Positions 42,457-53,270 are shown, numbered from the stretch's first letter. The stretch: 64,000 bases of DNA from Myxococcus sp. CA023 (GCF_010998615.1 NZ_JAAEAH010000007.1:62001-126000), one strand, 5' to 3'. Numbers and translations are program-made. The notes: generated by a model not told the origin, from the letters alone.

Positions 42457-43580
42457 TGAGCGGTGACTGGCGCGAGCAGGCGGAGTCGCTCTTCGAACAG
42501 GCGGATGGCCTGGCGGAAGGCGAGAGCAAGGTCCGACTCCTGGAAGAGGCGGTGCGCCTGGCGGACACGCACAAGGACGTGGGTCTGGGCTACCGGATGC
42601 GGGATGCCCTCATCGACGCGGCGACCTTCGGCGGCTTCCCGGACAAGGCGCTGGTGGCCTTCGCGTGGTGCCGGGGACAGCAGAAGAAGGACCCGAAGCG
42701 CTTCGACCCGGAGGAGATGTTCTGGAAGCAGAAGTGGGTGGTGGGGCGCATCAAGGAGTTCCCGCACATCACCCGCAAGCAGATTGTGGACGCGCTGGAC
42801 GACGTGGAGCAGTGCTTCAAGGCCACGGACTCCGGGGTGCGCGCGGTGCTGAAGATGCGCTACCAGGCCGCGCGGGAGATGGGTGACGCCGCCGAGGAAG
42901 TGGAGCGGCTGTGGAACGCGTGGCTGGAGGCGCGCCGCGACCACCTCACCGACTGCCGCGTGTGCGAGCTGGACGACGAACTGGACCACCACGCCGACAA
43001 GGGCGAATGGCAGCAGGTGCTGCGCAAGGCGAAGCCCATCCTGGACGGCCGCAAGTCCTGCGCGGAGATTCCCCACCTGACGCTGGGCACGGTGCTCTAC
43101 CCGCTGTTCAAGCTGGGGGAGTTGGAGCAGGCGCGCGAAATCCACCGCCGCGGCTACGCCATGGTGACGAAGAACCGCGAGTTCCTCTCCACCGTGGGCG
43201 AGCACATGGAGTTCCTCGCCCTGACGGACAACCTGTCGCGCGGGCTGACGCTGCTGGAGAAGCACCTGGGCTGGGCGCTGGACCACCCGAGCTACCGCGA
43301 CCGCTTCACCTTCTACGCCGCCGCCGCCTTCCTGCTGGAGCGGGTGCTAGCCGCTGGAGACAGGGACGTGGTGAGCCTGCGGCTGCCCAAGACGTTCCCC
43401 AATCACCAGGCGGATGGCGGCTACGACGTCCGGGCCCTGCATGCCTGGACGCAGGGGCAGGCCCGGGACATCGCGAACCGCTTCGACACACGCAATGGGA
43501 CGGACCGGTTCGCGAAGCTGCTGGCGCGCAACCAGGTGCTCGCGGGGGAAGTCCGTCCCTTCCCCATCGACGCGAAGTGA
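42456..43580 (+). CDS. helical-repeat protein coupled to the HSP90-like chaperone
   Basis: This 374-residue soluble protein is almost wholly alpha-helical and TPR-like in periodicity (AESLFEQADGLAEGESKVRL, LEEAVRLADTHKDVGLGYRM, LGELEQAREIHRRGYAM). No signal peptide or catalytic motif is visible. The ATG overlaps the HSP90 stop (TGATG at 42454-42458), so the two should be made in fixed ratio. By analogy with TPR co-chaperones of eukaryotic HSP90, a client or co-chaperone adaptor is the simplest reading. That is inference, and the C-terminus of the HSP90 does not end in MEEVD. Confidence 0.85.
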   Translation: MSGDWREQAESLFEQADGLAEGESKVRLLEEAVRLADTHKDVGLGYRMRDALIDAATFGGFPDKALVAFAWCRGQQKKDPKRFDPEEMFWKQKWVVGRIKEFPHITRKQIVDALDDVEQCFKATDSGVRAVLKMRYQAAREMGDAAEEVERLWNAWLEARRDHLTDCRVCELDDELDHHADKGEWQQVLRKAKPILDGRKSCAEIPHLTLGTVLYPLFKLGELEQAREIHRRGYAMVTKNREFLSTVGEHMEFLALTDNLSRGLTLLEKHLGWALDHPSYRDRFTFYAAAAFLLERVLAAGDRDVVSLRLPKTFPNHQADGGYDVRALHAWTQGQARDIANRFDTRNGTDRFAKLLARNQVLAGEVRPFPIDAK

Positions 43581-43592
43581 GGCGACGCCCCG

Positions 43593-45944
43593 TCAGCGCT
43601 TGAGCTTGCTGAACGGGTTGTTGAACGGCTCCGGGCCTTTCTTCTCACCGGGCCCCGACGGCGGCTTCGGTCCCGGGCCGGAGGCAGGCCGGGCGCCCTG
43701 ACGAGGCCCGCCGCTTCCGCCACCGCGCTCCGTCATGCGGCCCGGCCCCGTGGCCCCGCCGACGGGGGAGCGGCCCGACGGCTGCGGCGCCCCACCCTCC
43801 TGCACCGCGCGCACGGAGAGCGCCAGCCGCTTGCGCGCCAGGTCCACGGTGAGCACTCGCACCGTCAGCCGGTCGCCCACCTTCACCACTTCGGAGGGGT
43901 CCTTCACGAAGCGCGTGGAGATTTGCGACACGTGGACGAGGCCGTCCTGGTGAACGCCCACGTCCACGAAGGCGCCGAACGCGGTGACGTTCGTCACCAC
44001 GCCCTGGAGCACCATGCCCTCCTTCACGTCCTCCAGCGAGCGCAGGTCCTCGCGGTGCTGGGGCGCGGTGAAGTCGCCGCGAGGGTCGCGGCTGGGCTTC
44101 TCCAGCTCCGCCAGGATGTCCTTGAGCGTCATCTCGCCCAGGTCCGGGCCCAGGTAGCGCTTCGGGTCAATCTTGCGGACCAGCTCGGCGTTGCCCACCA
44201 GCGCGCTCACGGCCACGCCCAAATCCTTGGCCATGCGCTCCACGACGCCGTAGCGCTCCGGATGGACGGCGCTGGCGTCCAGCGGCTCCGTCCCGCGCAC
44301 GCGCAGGAAGCCCGCCGCCTGTTCGAACGTCTTGGGCCCCAGGCCGCTCACCTTCAGCAGTTCGCGTCGCGTGGTGAAGCGGCCCTTCGACGCGCGGTGC
44401 GCCACCAGCTTCTTCGCCAGGGACGGCCCCACGCCGGACACGTGCTCCAACAACTGCGGAGACGCGGTGTTGACGTCCACGCCCACCGCGTTGACGCACG
44501 AGTCCACCACCTCGCCCAGCTTCTTCTTGAGCAGCCCCTGGTCCACGTCGTGCTGGTACTGCCCCACGCCGATGCTCTTGGGGTCGATCTTCACCAACTC
44601 CGCCAGCGGGTCCTGGAGGCGCCGGCCAATGGACACCGCGCCGCGCAGGCTGACGTCCAGGTCCGGGAACTCGTCACGGGCCACCTCGGAGGCGGAGTAG
44701 ATGGACGCGCCCTGCTCGCTCACCGACACCACGGGGACCTGCGAGCCCATCTCCTTCAGCGTGTCGCGCACGAAGACTTCCGCCTCGCGGCTGCCCGTGC
44801 CGTTGCCCACCGCGACGAGCTCCGGCTTGTGCTTCTGCACCACCGCGGCCAGCAGCTTCGCCGCGCGGGCGCGCTCGTCCGCGCCACGCTCCGAGTAGAG
44901 CGTCACCGTCTCCACCACCTTGCCGGTGACGTCCATCATCGCCAGCTTGGTGCCCGTGCGCAGGCCCGGGTCCAAGGCCAGCACCGCGCGGGCGCCCGCG
45001 GGCGGCGTGAGCAGCAGGTGGCGCAGGTTCTCCCCGAAGACGCCAATGGCCTGCCGGTCCGCGCGCTCCTTCAGCTCCGCGCGCAGCTCCGCCTCCAACG
45101 AGGGGCCCATCAACCGGTCCCAACTGTCCTCCACGGCGGCGCGCAACTCCTGCGAGAACAGGGACTGCGGCTTCGTCACCACGCGCCCGGCCAGCAGGCC
45201 CTTCACCTCGTCGTCGGGCAGGGAGAGCTTCACCTTCAACACGCCCTCTTCCTCGCCGCGCAGCAGCGCCAAGACGCGGTGCGAGGGGGCCTGGGACAGG
45301 GGCTCCTCGTGGCCGTAGTAGTTCTCGAACTTGGTCGTCTCGCCCTTCTTCGCGGGCACCACGTTCGAGCACAGCGTGCCCCGGCGCGCGCTCACCTCGC
45401 GCGCCTCGCGGCGCAGGCCGGCGTCCTCGGCCACGCGCTCGGCGCAGATGTCGCGCGCGCCCGCGAGCGCCGCGGCCTGGTCCGGCACGTCCTTCTCCGG
45501 GTTGACGTAGGGGCGCACGCGCGCGGCCACGTCCTCGCCGCGGCGGCCGTCCTGCTTCCACACCAGGTCCGCCAGCGGCTCCAGCCCGCGCTCCCGGGCA
45601 ATGGCGGCGCGCGTGCGGCGCTTGGGCTTGTAAGGAAGGTAGAGGTCCTCCAACTCCGTGCGCGTCCTGGCGGCCTTGAGCGCCTTCGCCAGCTCCGGCG
45701 TCAGCTTCCCCTGCTCCTCAATGGAGCGGAGGATGGTGTCGCGCCGGGAGTCCAGCTCGGCGCGCTCGGTGGCCCGGTCGAAGATGGTTTGAATCTGGAC
45801 CTCGTCCAGGCCGCCCGTGACTTCCTTGCGGTAGCGCGCGATGAAGGGGACCGTGGCCCCGTCCTCTTGCAGCGCGAGGGTCCGGTCCACCTGCTCGGGC
45901 CTGAGGCCCAGCTCCTGGGAAAGCTCAGCGGCGTAGGGATGCAT
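43593..45944 (-). CDS. tex: Tex-family S1 RNA-binding protein
   Basis: This is a 783-residue transcription-associated nucleic-acid-binding protein. The N-terminal Tex helices start at MHPYAAELSQELGLRPEQVD with the conserved VPFIARYRKEVTGGLDEVQI. The YqgF/RNase H-like domain has VLALDPGLRTGTKLAMMD (about 335). Tandem helix-hairpin-helix motifs follow (VDVNTASPQLLEHVSGVGPS, LKVSGLGPKTFEQAAGFLRV), then an S1 domain (VTNVTAFGAFVDVGVHQDGL). A Gly/Pro/Arg-rich tail of about 60 residues (about 720-783) is an unusual addition. The start at 45944 is the conserved one, and the frame continuing to 46367 is antisense to the acetyltransferase region. Confidence 0.96.
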   Translation of the reverse strand: MHPYAAELSQELGLRPEQVDRTLALQEDGATVPFIARYRKEVTGGLDEVQIQTIFDRATERAELDSRRDTILRSIEEQGKLTPELAKALKAARTRTELEDLYLPYKPKRRTRAAIARERGLEPLADLVWKQDGRRGEDVAARVRPYVNPEKDVPDQAAALAGARDICAERVAEDAGLRREAREVSARRGTLCSNVVPAKKGETTKFENYYGHEEPLSQAPSHRVLALLRGEEEGVLKVKLSLPDDEVKGLLAGRVVTKPQSLFSQELRAAVEDSWDRLMGPSLEAELRAELKERADRQAIGVFGENLRHLLLTPPAGARAVLALDPGLRTGTKLAMMDVTGKVVETVTLYSERGADERARAAKLLAAVVQKHKPELVAVGNGTGSREAEVFVRDTLKEMGSQVPVVSVSEQGASIYSASEVARDEFPDLDVSLRGAVSIGRRLQDPLAELVKIDPKSIGVGQYQHDVDQGLLKKKLGEVVDSCVNAVGVDVNTASPQLLEHVSGVGPSLAKKLVAHRASKGRFTTRRELLKVSGLGPKTFEQAAGFLRVRGTEPLDASAVHPERYGVVERMAKDLGVAVSALVGNAELVRKIDPKRYLGPDLGEMTLKDILAELEKPSRDPRGDFTAPQHREDLRSLEDVKEGMVLQGVVTNVTAFGAFVDVGVHQDGLVHVSQISTRFVKDPSEVVKVGDRLTVRVLTVDLARKRLALSVRAVQEGGAPQPSGRSPVGGATGPGRMTERGGGSGGPRQGARPASGPGPKPPSGPGEKKGPEPFNNPFSKLKR

Positions 45945-46003
45945 GGCGCCGCTTCTATAACCCGGGCCCCACACTGCTCCCAGAGACCGGTCGTCCGAAG
46001 CGC

Positions 46004-46561
46004 TCAGCCCGCGACGAACGCCGCGCGCCGGGCGTCCCACTCCGGGCGCAGCAGGCCCCAGAGTTGCTGGTCCCGGCGTTGCCCCTGAAACAGACAGTGC
46101 CCGCGCAGGGTGCCTTCCATCGTGAAGCCCAACTTGCGCGCCACGCCCTGAGAGCCCGTATTCTCCGCCAGCGTCGTCAGCCACACCCTCTGGAGGTAGG
46201 GCAGCGTGAACAACTGCTCCAGCATCAACCCCACCGCGCGTGAGCCCAGGCCCCGGCCGTGGTGCGCGTCCGCCATCATGTAGCCCAGCTCGATGCGGCC
46301 ATGCGCGCGCGACAAATCCCGCGCGGACACCGTCCCCACGAGCTGCCCGTCCGCCTCCACGAACCACCGGAAGCTCCGCGCGCGGGGCTCACCCAACGCG
46401 CCCGCTTCCAGGATGCGCCGCAGGAGCAGCTCCCGCGTGTCGTCCTCCGTGTCCACGAAGCGCCGCGCGCCGGGGGCGGCCCGCATGGCCAGCCAGAAGT
46501 CCACATGCTCCGGCCGGGCGGGAACGAGTCGGACATCGGAAACGGGAGCACCGGGCAACAT
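46004..46561 (-). CDS. GNAT-family N-acetyltransferase (RimJ-like)
   Basis: This is a 185-residue cytosolic acetyl-CoA-dependent enzyme. VRLVPARPEHVDFWLAMRAA forms the first strand and helix. The acetyl-CoA loop is in LGYMMADAHHGRGLGSRAVG (about 93-112, Q/R-x-x-G-x-G/A). AENTGSQGVARKLGFTMEGT (about 131-150) is the conserved N-x2-S-x-R-x4-G-F block. The subgroup resembles RimJ/RimL and aminoglycoside-type acetyltransferases, with the substrate undetermined. It sits upstream of tex in the same direction (59 bp). Confidence 0.92.
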   Translation of the reverse strand: MLPGAPVSDVRLVPARPEHVDFWLAMRAAPGARRFVDTEDDTRELLLRRILEAGALGEPRARSFRWFVEADGQLVGTVSARDLSRAHGRIELGYMMADAHHGRGLGSRAVGLMLEQLFTLPYLQRVWLTTLAENTGSQGVARKLGFTMEGTLRGHCLFQGQRRDQQLWGLLRPEWDARRAAFVAG

Positions 46562-46689
46562 GCCTCGCTTCTAGCGCGCCCCACGCCGCGGCGCAGCAAT
46601 CAAGGAGGTCCGCGCGAACCAAGACTGGAACCGCCTGCGCCGTGCACCTTGCCGGCATTCCACCGGGCGCACCCCACCCTGAAACGGCC

Positions 46690-46731
46690 GAGGGCCGCGG
46701 CCCGGAGCACGTGGCTCCCGGCGCGGCCCTC
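46690..46731 (-). terminator. long hairpin downstream of phoD
   Basis: GAGGGCCGCG (46690-46699) pairs with CGCGGCCCTC (46722-46731). An inner stem CCGGAGC/GCTCCCGG has one bulge. It lies 33-74 bp past the phoD stop. There is only a weak T-run on the minus strand. Confidence 0.5.
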
Positions 46732-46763
46732 GCTCCTCACCGAGCAGGTGAGGCCTTCTCCAC

Positions 46764-48917
46764 TCAGGCGGAGGTGATGGTGCCGTCCTTGATGACGAAG
46801 TCGCGGCGGGTGAACTTCGCCGTCAGCTCAGAGGGCTGGCGCAGCGAGTAGTCCTTGGCGATTTCCGTGCCCGGGATGAGGTGGAAGGCAGCCTTCGCCT
46901 CGGTGCCGCCGACCTCCAGCACCACGAAGCCGTGGGCATCACCGTCCACGAACGCCATGCCGGGGTGCGCTTCCTTCAGCGACTTGTCCAGCTCCGTCAC
47001 GATGTACCGGTACACCGTGCTGCCGGTGGAGAAGCCCGCGCCGATGACGGCCAGGCCCGCCAGCTCCTTGATGGAGCCGGAGGAGATGGCCGGCGTCGTC
47101 AGCGCGGGAATGCCGGACTCCACGGACGCGAAGGACGCGTGGATGTCGCCGGAGATGAACATCGCGTTCTTCACCTGGCTGTCGCGCAGGAACTTCAAGA
47201 ACTCCTGCTTCTTCGTGGGGAAGCCGTCCCACTGGTCCACGTTGAAGTAGAAGTCCTGGCGCAGCGTGGGGTCCGGGACGTCCGCCTTGTCGCTCAGCTT
47301 GAACACCATGGAGGTGAGCGAAATCGAGGAGACGATGATCTTCCACGCGTTGGTCGCCTCCGTCACCGACTCCTGGAGCCACGCCTGCTGCTCGTTGCCG
47401 AAGATGCCCTCCGAGGCCCCCGCCGAGCCCATGTACTTGATGGCCGCGTACAGGTCGAAGATGGGCTTCACCACAACGTAGCGCGAGCCCTGGATGCCGA
47501 AGAGGCCCGTCTTGCCCATGTGCGCGAAGGCCAGGCCGCGCGGCGTGCCCGCCACGGGGATGAGCGGCACGGCCGACCCACCCGCCGCCACGCGCGCCTG
47601 GTTGACGGCGTTCAGCACCTGGTTGACGTAGAGCAGCGCCAGCCCACCGGAGACCCAGGAGGCGGCCTTCACGGATGCCTCTTCCGGCGTGAGCCCGGCG
47701 GCGACGGCCTGCTGCACGTACACGCCAATGAGGATCTGCTTGTAGGGCGCCAGCTCCGCGGCGTCGATGTCCACGTAGGCGAACATGTCGGACTGCAGCT
47801 GCGCCTGGACGGCCTCCGGCAGCGTCGGCAGCACCATGGCCAGCTGATCGGCCGGCACCGCCACCTTGCCCGGGTACGCGTCCTCGGGGATGAGGTGGTC
47901 CGGACGGTAGGTGCGCGTGTCCGTCACCAGCAGCTTCAGGTTCCGGCCGAACTCGAAGTCGCGGTAGATGCGCGTCGGCTGGGCCACCACGGCGTTGATG
48001 TCGATGGCGCCCGCGCTGCTCGCGCCGTGGTCCATGGGGATGTACTCGAAGAAGGCCTGCTCCGCGTTGCGGCGGCGCTCGGTCTGCTTCTCGTTGGTGC
48101 GCTCGTCCGTGTACGTGGCGACGTCGCCCCAGCAGTCGTCGGAGAACTCGTGGTCATCCCACGTGATGATGAACGGGTAGCGCTCATGCACCTGCTGGAT
48201 GACCTTGTCCGTGCGCAGGGTCTTGTAGAGGTCGCGGTAGTTGGACAGCGAGTTGGCCGCGTAGAACGCCGTCAGGCCCGTGCCCTGGCGGAGCGCCTTC
48301 TCCGGCTCGCTGAAGACGATGCCGCGCCCGTCCACGGACTGGAACGACGCGTCACCCGTCGTCTCGTAGACGTAGTCGCCCAGGAACACGACGAAGTCGA
48401 GGTCCTCGTTGAGCTGCAGCAGGTGCTGCCACGCGTTGTAGTAACGGCCGATGTAGTCCTGGCAGCTGGCGAAGACGAACTTCACCGGCACGTCGTCGCC
48501 CGCGGCCGGCGCGGTGCGGGTACGGCCCGTCACCGTGGAGTACTTCTGACCGTTCGCGTCGATGGTGAAGCGGTAGTAGTACGTCGTGCGCGCCGACAGG
48601 TTGGTGACCTTCACCTTCAACGCATGATCGAACTGCGCCAGCGCGGTGAACTGCTGGTCCAGCACCACGCTGCTGAACGACTCGCTGGTGGACACCTCCA
48701 GCCGCACCTGCGTGTTCGCGCTCGCGTTGTCCGGGTCCACCGCCCGCACCCACAACACCACGCTGTCCGGACGCGGATCACCCGAGCACACGGACTGCGG
48801 GAAGTACTTCTCGCCAGTATCCGACGTCGTCTCGTCGTCGGAACATCCGAACGCAGTGGTCGCTGCAACGGCGACGACGGCCTGGAGGAAACTGCGGCGT
48901 TTGAATCGGTCGAACAA
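46764..48917 (-). CDS. phoD: PhoD-like alkaline phosphatase/phosphodiesterase, Tat-exported lipoprotein
   Basis: This protein of about 717 residues is exported. The signal FDRFKRRSFLQAVVAVAATT has a twin-arginine motif and an FGC lipobox, so it should be a Tat-dependent lipoprotein. A PhoD N-terminal Ig-like domain (SGDPRPDSVVLWVRAVD) precedes the catalytic domain. Metal and phosphate ligands are FASCQDY, FLGDYVYET, TWDDHEFSDDCWGD and MFISGDIHAS. Compared with classic PhoD (about 550) there is an extra helical insert around 400-500. The TTG at 48917 with GGAG seven bases upstream gives a normal Tat signal. ATG 48992 is an alternative. It releases phosphate from diesters outside the cell. Confidence 0.9.
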   Translation of the reverse strand: MFDRFKRRSFLQAVVAVAATTAFGCSDDETTSDTGEKYFPQSVCSGDPRPDSVVLWVRAVDPDNASANTQVRLEVSTSESFSSVVLDQQFTALAQFDHALKVKVTNLSARTTYYYRFTIDANGQKYSTVTGRTRTAPAAGDDVPVKFVFASCQDYIGRYYNAWQHLLQLNEDLDFVVFLGDYVYETTGDASFQSVDGRGIVFSEPEKALRQGTGLTAFYAANSLSNYRDLYKTLRTDKVIQQVHERYPFIITWDDHEFSDDCWGDVATYTDERTNEKQTERRRNAEQAFFEYIPMDHGASSAGAIDINAVVAQPTRIYRDFEFGRNLKLLVTDTRTYRPDHLIPEDAYPGKVAVPADQLAMVLPTLPEAVQAQLQSDMFAYVDIDAAELAPYKQILIGVYVQQAVAAGLTPEEASVKAASWVSGGLALLYVNQVLNAVNQARVAAGGSAVPLIPVAGTPRGLAFAHMGKTGLFGIQGSRYVVVKPIFDLYAAIKYMGSAGASEGIFGNEQQAWLQESVTEATNAWKIIVSSISLTSMVFKLSDKADVPDPTLRQDFYFNVDQWDGFPTKKQEFLKFLRDSQVKNAMFISGDIHASFASVESGIPALTTPAISSGSIKELAGLAVIGAGFSTGSTVYRYIVTELDKSLKEAHPGMAFVDGDAHGFVVLEVGGTEAKAAFHLIPGTEIAKDYSLRQPSELTAKFTRRDFVIKDGTITSA

Positions 48918-49070
48918 GGCGGGACTCCGGGTTGCGCGGGTTAGGTAACAGGGCCGCGAGTCTAGAGCGCTCTTCCACTCAGCAGGAAACATCCCCACGG
49001 AATGAAACGACAACGCGTCGTGTCACCCACGCCCGGTGCGAACCCACGCGAAGGACGCCGGACGCCAAGC

Positions 49071-49103
49071 AAAAGGGCCGCCCACCTCGCGGCGGACGGC
49101 CCT
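49071..49103 (-). terminator. intrinsic terminator of recA
   Basis: On the minus strand AGGGCCGTCCGCC and GGGCGGCCCTTTT form a long GC stem with one mismatch, followed by TTTT. It lies 54-86 bp past the recA stop and is the clearest rho-independent terminator in the window. Confidence 0.75.
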
Positions 49104-49156
49104 CTGACTTTCATGGCGAATCGCCACCATCCGGGGAAAGCGCCCCGGAGACCGGA

Positions 49157-50248
49157 CTACTTCACGGCCTTCACGCGGCCGCGCTTCTCGCTGCCACCCT
49201 CGGCCGGCGCGGACTCGTCCGGCGCCGCGGCGACGGGCGCACCCGACTTGCCGATGCCGTACTTCTCCAGCACGCGGCCTTCGATGTCCTTCGCGATCTC
49301 CGGGTGCTCGCGCAGGTAGTCCTTCACGTTCTCCCGGCCCTGGCCGATGCGCTCACCATTGAAGGAGAACCAGCTGCCGCTCTTCTCCACGATGTTCTCG
49401 TTGGAGGCGAGGTCGATGAGGTCGCCCTCACGGGAGATGCCCGTGCCGTACATGATGTCGAACTCGACTTCCTTGAACGGCGGCGCAACCTTGTTCTTCA
49501 CCACCTTCACGCGGGTGCGGCTGCCCACCACGTTGTCGCCATTCTTGATGGCGCCGATGCGGCGGATGTCCAGGCGCTGCGACGCGTAGAACTTCAGCGC
49601 GTTACCGCCCGTCGTCGTCTCCGGGTTGCCGAACATCACGCCAATCTTCATGCGAATCTGGTTGATGAAGATGACGCACGTCTGGCTCTTGGAGATGGTG
49701 CCCGTCAGCTTGCGGAGCGCCTGGCTCATGAGGCGGGCCTGCACACCCATGTGCGCGTCGCCCATCTCACCCTCGAGTTCCGCCTTCGGCACGAGCGCGG
49801 CCACCGAGTCCACCACCAGCACGTCGATGGCGCCCGAGCGCACCAGCATCTCCGCGATTTCCAGCGCCTGCTCACCGGTGTCCGGCTGGCTCAGCAGCAG
49901 GTCATCGGTACGTACGCCCAGCTTGCGCGCGTAGCCCACGTCCAGCGCGTGCTCCGCGTCCACGTAGCCGCAGATGCCGCCGCGCTTCTGCGCTTCGGCG
50001 ACGATGTGGAGACACAGCGTCGTCTTACCGGACGACTCCGGCCCGAAGATTTCGATGATGCGGCCCTTGGGCACGCCACCCACGCCCAGGGCGATGTCCA
50101 GCGAGATGGAGCCCGTCGGGATGGCCTGAACGTCTCGCATCAGCGGCTCGTCGTTGCCGAGCCGCATGATGGACCCCTTGCCGAACTGGCGCTCCACCGC
50201 GGACATCGCCAGTTCGATCGCCTTTTCCTTCTCCTGATTCACGGCCAT
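49157..50248 (-). CDS. recA: recombinase RecA (damage-inducible copy)
   Basis: This 363-residue ATPase forms filaments on single-stranded DNA, pairs homologous strands and triggers LexA self-cleavage. The start [20 protein letters not shown] at 50248 has AAGGAG upstream. Walker A is GPESSGKTT (about 68-76), followed by YVDAEHALD and [21 protein letters not shown]2-loop residues [20 protein letters not shown] are intact. The acidic/basic tail ends [10 protein letters not shown]. xanthus is known to have two recA genes, only one of them damage-inducible. The LexA box and second damage motif upstream suggest this is the inducible one (recA2-type), by inference. Confidence 0.98.
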   Translation of the reverse strand: MAVNQEKEKAIELAMSAVERQFGKGSIMRLGNDEPLMRDVQAIPTGSISLDIALGVGGVPKGRIIEIFGPESSGKTTLCLHIVAEAQKRGGICGYVDAEHALDVGYARKLGVRTDDLLLSQPDTGEQALEIAEMLVRSGAIDVLVVDSVAALVPKAELEGEMGDAHMGVQARLMSQALRKLTGTISKSQTCVIFINQIRMKIGVMFGNPETTTGGNALKFYASQRLDIRRIGAIKNGDNVVGSRTRVKVVKNKVAPPFKEVEFDIMYGTGISREGDLIDLASNENIVEKSGSWFSFNGERIGQGRENVKDYLREHPEIAKDIEGRVLEKYGIGKSGAPVAAAPDESAPAEGGSEKRGRVKAVK

Positions 50249-50287
50249 TGCTCGTAGCTCCTTGTATTGGCGAGCCACCCCGGCTCA

Positions 50288-50304
50288 CCTGAACGCGCTT
50301 TTAG
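50288..50304 (-). promoter_or_regulatory. LexA box upstream of recA
   Basis: On the minus strand CTAAAAGCGCGTTCAGG matches the M. xanthus LexA consensus CTRHAMRYBYGTTCAGS at all 17 positions. It lies 40-56 bp before the recA ATG and just downstream of the expected transcription start of the other damage motif, where LexA would block elongation or initiation. Confidence 0.8.
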
Positions 50305-50318
50305 TACGCGATGGGTAG

Positions 50319-50341
50319 ACCCTAGTCCACCCCTCTGACAT
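50319..50341 (-). promoter_or_regulatory. RecA-NDp/PafBC-type LexA-independent damage promoter
   Basis: On the minus strand ATGTCAGAG, 8 nt, TAGGGT matches the mycobacterial RecA-NDp consensus tTGTCRgtg-N8-TAnnnT at all capitalised positions, with exact 8-nt spacing. The TAGGGT box would be the -10 element and places initiation about 64 nt before the recA ATG. In mycobacteria such promoters are activated by the WYL regulator PafBC. Use of the motif in this organism is inferred. Confidence 0.6.
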
Positions 50342-50360
50342 CCGTGCTGCATCCTGTCGG

Positions 50361-51164
50361 TCAGCCCTCGCGGAGGGCAGCCAGGAAGGCGGCCACCAGC
50401 CCCGCCAATCCCACCCACAGCCCCGTGTGCGCCAGGCCCAGGACCGCCAGCACCGCCCCGGCCAGGGAAACCAGGGTCAGCATCACCATCCCCACGCGGT
50501 ACACGGGCGTCCGGGGCGGAGCAAGCCACAAGGCGGCCACCGCCAGCAGGGACAGCCCCAGTTGGGAGGTGAGCAGGCTGGCGTCCCCTTTGGGGAACAG
50601 CGCTTCATGGACGACTTGCGCCCCGATGCCTCCCACCAACACCGCCATGCACGTACCTGGCTTCAGGCGCTGCGCCTTCCGCTGCTGGGTGTTGGCGCGC
50701 AGGTGCTCCAGGTCCTCGGGCTGGACTTCCAGGGCGTAGGGGAAGCCCAGGGACAGCAGGGCCTCCACCGCGGCCGCGCGGCAGGTGCGTCCCTTCGCAT
50801 CCACCAGTCCGGTGAGCCGCCCGCTCTCCAACAGCCGCAGGAAGGTGTCCGCCACCAGCCGGTCTCCGCCCGTCCTGGCCATCCGGGCCAGTTGGAGGTT
50901 CAGCCGCGCCGCCACCAGGGGACGCTCCGCCTCCGGCACCCGCCGGGCCTGCTCGGTCAGCACCAGCACCGGCAGGGGGAGGTCCAACGGCGGCGTGGGC
51001 GTACCCCGGAGCAGAAGAACCGGAGTGGCTTCCAGCGACACGGGCTCGGGCGGCGCCTCCCACGGCGCGACCTCCCCCGGTGGCGCCTCGTCCTCGCCCT
51101 CCATGGGCCGCTGCGTGGGCGGACGTATGCGAGGCGCGTCGGGCACGGAGGAAACTGTAGCCAC
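50361..51164 (-). CDS. membrane protein of unknown function
   Basis: This is a 267-residue protein. The N-terminal 60 residues are Pro/Glu-rich and disordered. A soluble helical region follows (LTEQARRVPEAERPLVAARL, VADTFLRLLESGRLTGLVDA). Three to four hydrophobic segments occupy the C-terminal half (CMAVLVGGIGAQVVHEALF, LGLSLLAVAALWL, VGMVMLTLVSLAGAVLAVLG, LWVGLAGLVAAFLAAL). No signature motif is recognised. It is upstream of recA in the same direction, but recA has its own promoter in the 112-bp gap. Confidence 0.8.
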   Translation of the reverse strand: MATVSSVPDAPRIRPPTQRPMEGEDEAPPGEVAPWEAPPEPVSLEATPVLLLRGTPTPPLDLPLPVLVLTEQARRVPEAERPLVAARLNLQLARMARTGGDRLVADTFLRLLESGRLTGLVDAKGRTCRAAAVEALLSLGFPYALEVQPEDLEHLRANTQQRKAQRLKPGTCMAVLVGGIGAQVVHEALFPKGDASLLTSQLGLSLLAVAALWLAPPRTPVYRVGMVMLTLVSLAGAVLAVLGLAHTGLWVGLAGLVAAFLAALREG

Positions 51165-51262
51165 GGCCCCCCGCGAGGTTCAAAGCGACGTGCCCCCGCA
51201 ACATTCACCGGGCAACGGGCGAGCTGGAGCGGGAGGACTGAAGCCCCTCGCGTGGAAACGAC

Positions 51263-51297
51263 GAAGCCCGAGCCCCCTTCGCGGGAGCCCGGGCTTC
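51263..51297 (-). terminator. hairpin downstream of glmS
   Basis: GAAGCCCG (51263-51270) and CGGGCTTC (51290-51297) flank an inner GC-rich stem. On the minus strand it lies 31-65 bp past the glmS stop and is followed by a modest T-rich stretch. Confidence 0.6.
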
Positions 51298-51327
51298 TGG
51301 CGCTTCAGGTCCGAAGACGCGCGGCGG

Positions 51328-53163
<1,836 letters not shown>

Positions 53164-53270
53164 AGTTGCACCTCTCTCTCACGCCCACGCCCGCCGGAGC
53201 AATCCGCGGGACTCCCCTACATCCCTGCCGGGCAGCGCTCTGCCTGGTACCCAAGCAAGAGCCGCGCCGC

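Noticed and set aside
43923-46088. 721-codon open frame on the plus strand
   Set aside because: It is antisense to tex and rich in Arg, His, Leu and Gln, with no motif. Similar long shadows at 46881-48944, 55710-57662 and 23232-24851 were dismissed for the same reason.
53164-53270. glmS ribozyme or riboswitch in the glmU-glmS gap
   Set aside because: The 107-bp gap is too short and shows no ribozyme core. glmS is simply downstream of glmU.
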